The notes below the pieces were generated by a model. That model was not told the origin of the DNA, made no database searches, and saw nothing but the letters and a program-made list of their open reading frames with translations. Below are positions 60,893 through 64,000 of a stretch of DNA of 64,000 bases, in pieces. Origin of the DNA: PMG-095 sp037200885 (GTDB lineage Bacteria; Myxococcota_A; Polyangia; Polyangiales; Polyangiaceae); contig JBBCIN010000002.1 in NCBI GenBank assembly GCA_037200885.1, positions 558,001-622,000 on the forward strand. Reading direction: 5' to 3'. The translations under genes were made by a program, and so were the position numbers. Positions within the stretch are counted from its first letter, which is position 1. The number at the start of each line of letters is the position of its first letter.

Positions 60893-61255
60893 TCACCCAG
60901 CGACTAAGGGTGATTCCGCATCGAATCGCTCTCGGTTGTCGCGGATCACGTGACGGTGGTCGATTGCCCATTGCGCGAGCTGGCGGACGTGCTCAGCGAG
61001 CGAGCGGCCGAGGAGGGTCAACGCGTAGTCGACCTGCGGTGGTTTGGTGGCGTGTACGGCGCGCTCGATCATTCCATCGCGCTCGAGGGCCTTGAGCGTG
61101 CGCGCCAACATCTGCTGCGAGATCCCCGCGACGCCGCGTCGAAGATCGTTGAAGCGACGCGGCTGCTCGAGGAGCGCGACCACGACCTGGATCGTCCACT
61201 TGTCGCCGACCTGTCCGAGAAGCTCGCTGACGCCGGAGCAGCTAGTCATATCCAT
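60893..61255 (-). CDS. HxlR-family transcriptional regulator
   Basis: The protein has 120 residues. The winged HTH has VSELLGQVGDKWTIQVVVAL, RRFNDLRRGVAGISQQMLAR and TLKALERDGMIER, typical of HxlR/YodB. An N-terminal Cys (MDMTSCSGV, position 6) matches the redox-sensing Cys of YodB/HypR-type members. It probably senses reactive electrophiles or oxidants. ATG 61255 gives the family start. It is divergent from the alpha/beta hydrolase gene (62 bp apart), which is its most probable target. Confidence 0.9.
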   Translation of the reverse strand: MDMTSCSGVSELLGQVGDKWTIQVVVALLEQPRRFNDLRRGVAGISQQMLARTLKALERDGMIERAVHATKPPQVDYALTLLGRSLAEHVRQLAQWAIDHRHVIRDNRERFDAESPLVAG

Positions 61256-61317
61256 CTGACTTGGTCCTGAAAAGATGCCTGATTGACGAGCGACATTCAC
61301 TACCTTACCTAGCAGCG

Positions 61318-62214
61318 ATGAGCTTCTCGCCAAGCGCGATTGTGTCCGTGCGTCCAGTGACGCTGCCCGCTCCGGGCCGCGGCCTGGATCTCCAGCTGAG
61401 AGTGTCGGCGCCGGTGATCGGGCGCGAATTGCCGATCATCGTATTCTCCCACGGCTTTGGTTCGTCGATGGATGGCTACGCGCCGCTCGTGGACTACTGG
61501 GCGGCTCGTGGCTTCGTCGTGATCCAGCCTACGCACCTCGACTCGAGACGGCTCGGCCTTGCCGATGATGATCCGCGCAGACCAGAGATATGGCGCTTCC
61601 GGGTCCGGGATCTGACGCGCGCGCTGGACCAGCTGGACGCGCTCGAGGCGGCCGTACCTGGACTCGCAGGACGGGTCGATCGCAGCCGCATCGCGCTGGC
61701 AGGCCATTCCTTCGGCGCGCAGAGCTCGAGCCTGCTGCTCGGCGCGCGGATGGTCGCGAACGGTCCGGGGGAAGACCTGCGTGACGATCGGATCCAGGCC
61801 GGCTTGTTGCTCGCCGCGGCTGGACGCGGCGGCGACGACTTGAGTGCATTCGCCAAGGAGCACCTACCCTACCTGAACTCGAGCTTCGAGCACCTGACGA
61901 CGCCGACGCTCGTCGTCGCGGGTGACAACGATCGTTCGCCGCTGACCGTGCGCGGCCCTGACTGGTTTACCGATCCATACACGTTGAGCCCTGGCGCCCA
62001 GGGCTTGCTCACGCTGTTCGGGGGTGAGCACCTACTCGGCGGCATCTCCGGCTACGACGCGAAGGAGACCACGGATGAAAACCCCGAGCGCGTCGCGCTC
62101 GTTCAACGCATGACCTGGGCGTTCCTGCAGAGCGCGCTCAATCCCGGCGACGTCGCGTGGCGCGACGCCTGCGCCGGACTGCCCGACGCGCACGGCCGCG
62201 TCGATCGCAAGTGA
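61318..62214 (+). CDS. Alpha/beta hydrolase (chlorophyllase/PAF-AH-like)
   Basis: The protein has 298 residues. IIVFSHGFGSSMDGYAPLVD (oxyanion region), the nucleophile elbow AGHSFGAQSS (Ser in GHSFG), a late Asp in VAGDNDRSP and His in GGEHLLGG complete the triad. It resembles bacterial chlorophyllase-like and platelet-activating-factor acetylhydrolase-like esterases. ATG 61318 is chosen over an earlier GTG-type start. It is divergent from HxlR, which suggests induction by an electrophile or ester toxicant. The 3' end is 46 bp from the convergent ahpF. Confidence 0.87.
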   Translation: MSFSPSAIVSVRPVTLPAPGRGLDLQLRVSAPVIGRELPIIVFSHGFGSSMDGYAPLVDYWAARGFVVIQPTHLDSRRLGLADDDPRRPEIWRFRVRDLTRALDQLDALEAAVPGLAGRVDRSRIALAGHSFGAQSSSLLLGARMVANGPGEDLRDDRIQAGLLLAAAGRGGDDLSAFAKEHLPYLNSSFEHLTTPTLVVAGDNDRSPLTVRGPDWFTDPYTLSPGAQGLLTLFGGEHLLGGISGYDAKETTDENPERVALVQRMTWAFLQSALNPGDVAWRDACAGLPDAHGRVDRK

Positions 62215-62260
62215 GTTCGAACATATCCAAAAACCATCGCGCAGCCGACACCGGCGCTCG

Positions 62261-63823
62261 CTACTCGGCCGCGACCGGATCGGCGTGCATGAGGTACTCG
62301 AACGCACCGAGGGCCGCCTTGGCTCCGTCGCCGGTGGCGATGATGATCTGCTTGTAAGGCACGGTCGTGGCGTCTCCCGCCGCGAAGACGTTGGCTACCG
62401 AAGTTCGCCCCTTGGGGTCGACCACGATTTCGCCGAAACGGCTGAGTTCCACGACGCCTTTCAAGAAGTCCGTGTTGGGCAATAGCCCGATCTGCACGAA
62501 CACACCTTCGACATCGACGCTCTTCAGTACGGACGTCTTGCGGTCTTCGTACGTCAATCCCACGACCTTGCGACCATCGCCACGGACTTCGGTCGTGCGG
62601 GCGTTGGTCAGGATATCGACGTTCGGCAGGCTCCGCAGCTTGCGTTCGAGTACGGCATCGGCCTTCAACTGGTCCGCGAATTCGAGCAGGGTCACGTGAG
62701 CCACGATGCCGGCAAGGTCGAGCGCGGCTTCCACCCCCGAGTTGCCGCCGCCGATTACCGCGACGCGCTTGCCCTTGAACAAGGGGCCGTCGCAATGAGG
62801 ACAATAGGTGACGCCACGGGTCCGATACTCGGTCTCCCCTGGCACGTTCATGTCTCGCCAGCGCGCGCCCGTTGCAACGATCAAGGTTTTGGTGCGCAGG
62901 GTCGCACCGCTCTCGAGCTCGACGGTGACGAGCGGGCCGGGCTTCACGGCCTTGACCCGCTGATTTTTCATTAGGTCGACCGGATACGAGAGCACGTGTT
63001 GTTCGAGCGCGGAGGCAAACTGCGGCCCCTCGGTGTGCTCGACCGAGATGAAGTTCTCGATCGCCAGTGTATCGAGCACCTGACCGCCGAAACGCTCGGC
63101 GACGATGCCCGTGGCGATGCCTTTGCGCGCCGCATAGATGCTCGCCGCCGCGCCCGCGGGACCTCCGCCGACGATCAGCACATCGAACACGCCCTTCTTG
63201 GAGAGCTCTTGGGCCTTCCGCTCTTGCCCACTCTTGTCGACCTTGTTCAGCACCTCTTCGAGTTCCATGCGGCCCTGACCGAAGCGCTCACCGTTCAAGT
63301 AGATGGTGGGGACGGCCAGAATCTGGCGCTCCTCCACCTCACTCTGAAAGAGCGCGCCGTCGATGGCCACGTGCTCGATGCCCGGGTTCAGAGCGGCCAT
63401 GATGTTGAGCGCTTGAACGACGTCGGGACAGTTTTGACAGCTCTGGGAAAAGTAGGTCTCGAACTTGAGCGGCTGATTGAGCTCGCGAACCTGATCGAGG
63501 GCTTCGGCGCTCACCTTGGGCGGATGCCCGCTCACGTGAAGCAGGGCCAAGACCAGGGACGTGAATTCGTGCCCGAGCGGCAGGCCTGCAAAACGAACGC
63601 GCGACGGATGCCCCGGACGAGCAACCGCGAACGACGGCACCCGTACGCCCGGCGGAAGCTCGGTAGTAATGGACACGAGTTGCGACTCTCCGCGGATCTC
63701 CTCGAGCAGGGTTGCGACCTCGCGCGATGCCTCTGATTCGTCGAGCGCGGCGCGCAGTTCGATCGGCCCTTTTAGGTGAGCCAAGTACTGAGCGAGCTGA
63801 GAGCGAAGTTGTTCGTCGAGCAT
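62261..63823 (-). CDS. ahpF: Alkyl hydroperoxide reductase subunit F
   Basis: The protein has 520 residues. The N-terminal two thioredoxin-fold domains carry the redox pair in FSQSCQNCPDV, and the TrxR-like domain has FAD-binding GGGPAGAAASIYAARKGI and redox centre VTYCPHCDGPLF, then NAD(P)-binding IGGGNSGVEAALDLAG. AhpF uses NADH to reduce AhpC. It lies just downstream of ahpC on the minus strand, with a hairpin in between. Peroxide from the many flavin monooxygenases may make it useful here. Confidence 0.96.
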   Translation of the reverse strand: MLDEQLRSQLAQYLAHLKGPIELRAALDESEASREVATLLEEIRGESQLVSITTELPPGVRVPSFAVARPGHPSRVRFAGLPLGHEFTSLVLALLHVSGHPPKVSAEALDQVRELNQPLKFETYFSQSCQNCPDVVQALNIMAALNPGIEHVAIDGALFQSEVEERQILAVPTIYLNGERFGQGRMELEEVLNKVDKSGQERKAQELSKKGVFDVLIVGGGPAGAAASIYAARKGIATGIVAERFGGQVLDTLAIENFISVEHTEGPQFASALEQHVLSYPVDLMKNQRVKAVKPGPLVTVELESGATLRTKTLIVATGARWRDMNVPGETEYRTRGVTYCPHCDGPLFKGKRVAVIGGGNSGVEAALDLAGIVAHVTLLEFADQLKADAVLERKLRSLPNVDILTNARTTEVRGDGRKVVGLTYEDRKTSVLKSVDVEGVFVQIGLLPNTDFLKGVVELSRFGEIVVDPKGRTSVANVFAAGDATTVPYKQIIIATGDGAKAALGAFEYLMHADPVAAE

Positions 63824-63857
63824 ATCGGGTCCTTTCGTATCAGGGAGCAGTGGAAAA

Positions 63858-63893
63858 GTTCGGGAGACCTCGTCGGCGCGAGATCTCCCGAAC
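63858..63893 (-). terminator. Strong hairpin with T-run between ahpC and ahpF
   Basis: GTTCGGGAGA (63858-63867) and TCTCCCGAAC (63884-63893) form a 10-bp perfect stem, with a 16-base loop. On the minus strand it is followed by CTTTTCC. It lies 18 bp after the ahpC stop. It could terminate most ahpC transcripts and lower ahpF expression. Confidence 0.65.
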
Positions 63894-63910
63894 CAATCGA
63901 GTACGTCGAC

Positions 63911-64000
63911 TCAGATCTTGCCGACGAGGTCGAGAGACGGCTTGAGCGTCTTCGCGCCTTCTTGCCACTTGGCCGGGCAAACCTCGCCGGGGTGCGAGGC
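63911..64000 (-). CDS. ahpC: Alkyl hydroperoxide reductase subunit C (peroxiredoxin), C-terminal end only
   Basis: The last 29 codons and the stop are visible; the rest lies outside the window. The frame reads ASHPGEVCPAKWQEGAKTLK then PSLDLVGKI, with the resolving Cys in GEVCPAKW, as in AhpC. AhpC reduces hydrogen peroxide and organic peroxides with electrons from AhpF. The ahpC-ahpF order is the usual one. Confidence 0.93.
   Translation of the reverse strand, partial: ASHPGEVCPAKWQEGAKTLKPSLDLVGKI

Overview
The window is GC-rich, gene-dense bacterial chromosome. Lipoprotein signals, an RND pump, a TonB receptor and AhpCF point to a Gram-negative. Gene style (large exported hydrolases, an ECF-sigma-like fragment, relaxed gene order, many paralogous oxidoreductases) best fits a myxobacterium-like (Polyangia-type) genome. 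That placement is inference: there is no rRNA or other marker here. No tRNA, rRNA, CRISPR array or intact insertion sequence was seen.

Layout. 1-2.9 kb: an RND efflux pump cut by the window edge. 3.1-5.5 kb: pdxJ, a dienelactone hydrolase and an O-methyltransferase. 5.6-11.2 kb: an overlapping run gntR-trpB-trpA-truncated sigma factor-stand-alone PheS-like synthetase, then a MurA-like enolpyruvyl transferase with changed active-site residues. 11.2-22.4 kb: mixed housekeeping and exported hydrolases (epimerase, tyrosine phosphatase, two HAD proteins, NPP-type phosphodiesterase, NudC, M28 peptidase, cupin), a pyrF with its centre deleted, DUF2325 and an aldo/keto reductase. 22.4-24.9 kb: two convergent MFS transporters. 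25-58.6 kb: an organosulfur-scavenging island with five LLM flavin monooxygenases (two SsuD-like, three NtaA/DszA-like), an ssuCAB transporter, an AprAB-like flavoprotein/ferredoxin pair, a BisC-type sulfoxide reductase, a TauD-like protein, GST, SDRs, AKRs, an old yellow enzyme, a TonB receptor and an ABC exporter. 58.8-64 kb: GNAT, MDR dehydrogenase, HxlR regulator, alpha/beta hydrolase and ahpF/ahpC.

The most striking signal is a 16-bp palindrome, consensus GTCTNNTATANNAGAC, found 12-14 times in good form and several more times in weaker form. It lies just upstream of genes across almost the whole window, often touching the ribosome-binding site or start codon. Its targets include nearly every obvious organosulfur gene (LLM monooxygenases, ssuCAB, bisC, tauD-like) and genes with no textbook sulfur role (RND pump, dienelactone hydrolase, phosphodiesterase, M28 peptidase, HAD, SDR, AKR). 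I read it as the operator of one sulfur-limitation regulon. The regulator is not identified and may lie outside the window.

Several genes are broken by deletion: pyrF (catalytic centre lost), a sulfate-binding-protein N-terminus joined to a STAS-like tail, a sigma factor without its N-terminus, and nucleotidyltransferase and GNAT stubs. Several catalytic residues are also replaced: the TauD iron ligand Asp to Gly, Tyr or Tyr/Lys in two SDRs, the HAD nucleophile Asp to Glu, and MurA Lys22 and Cys115.
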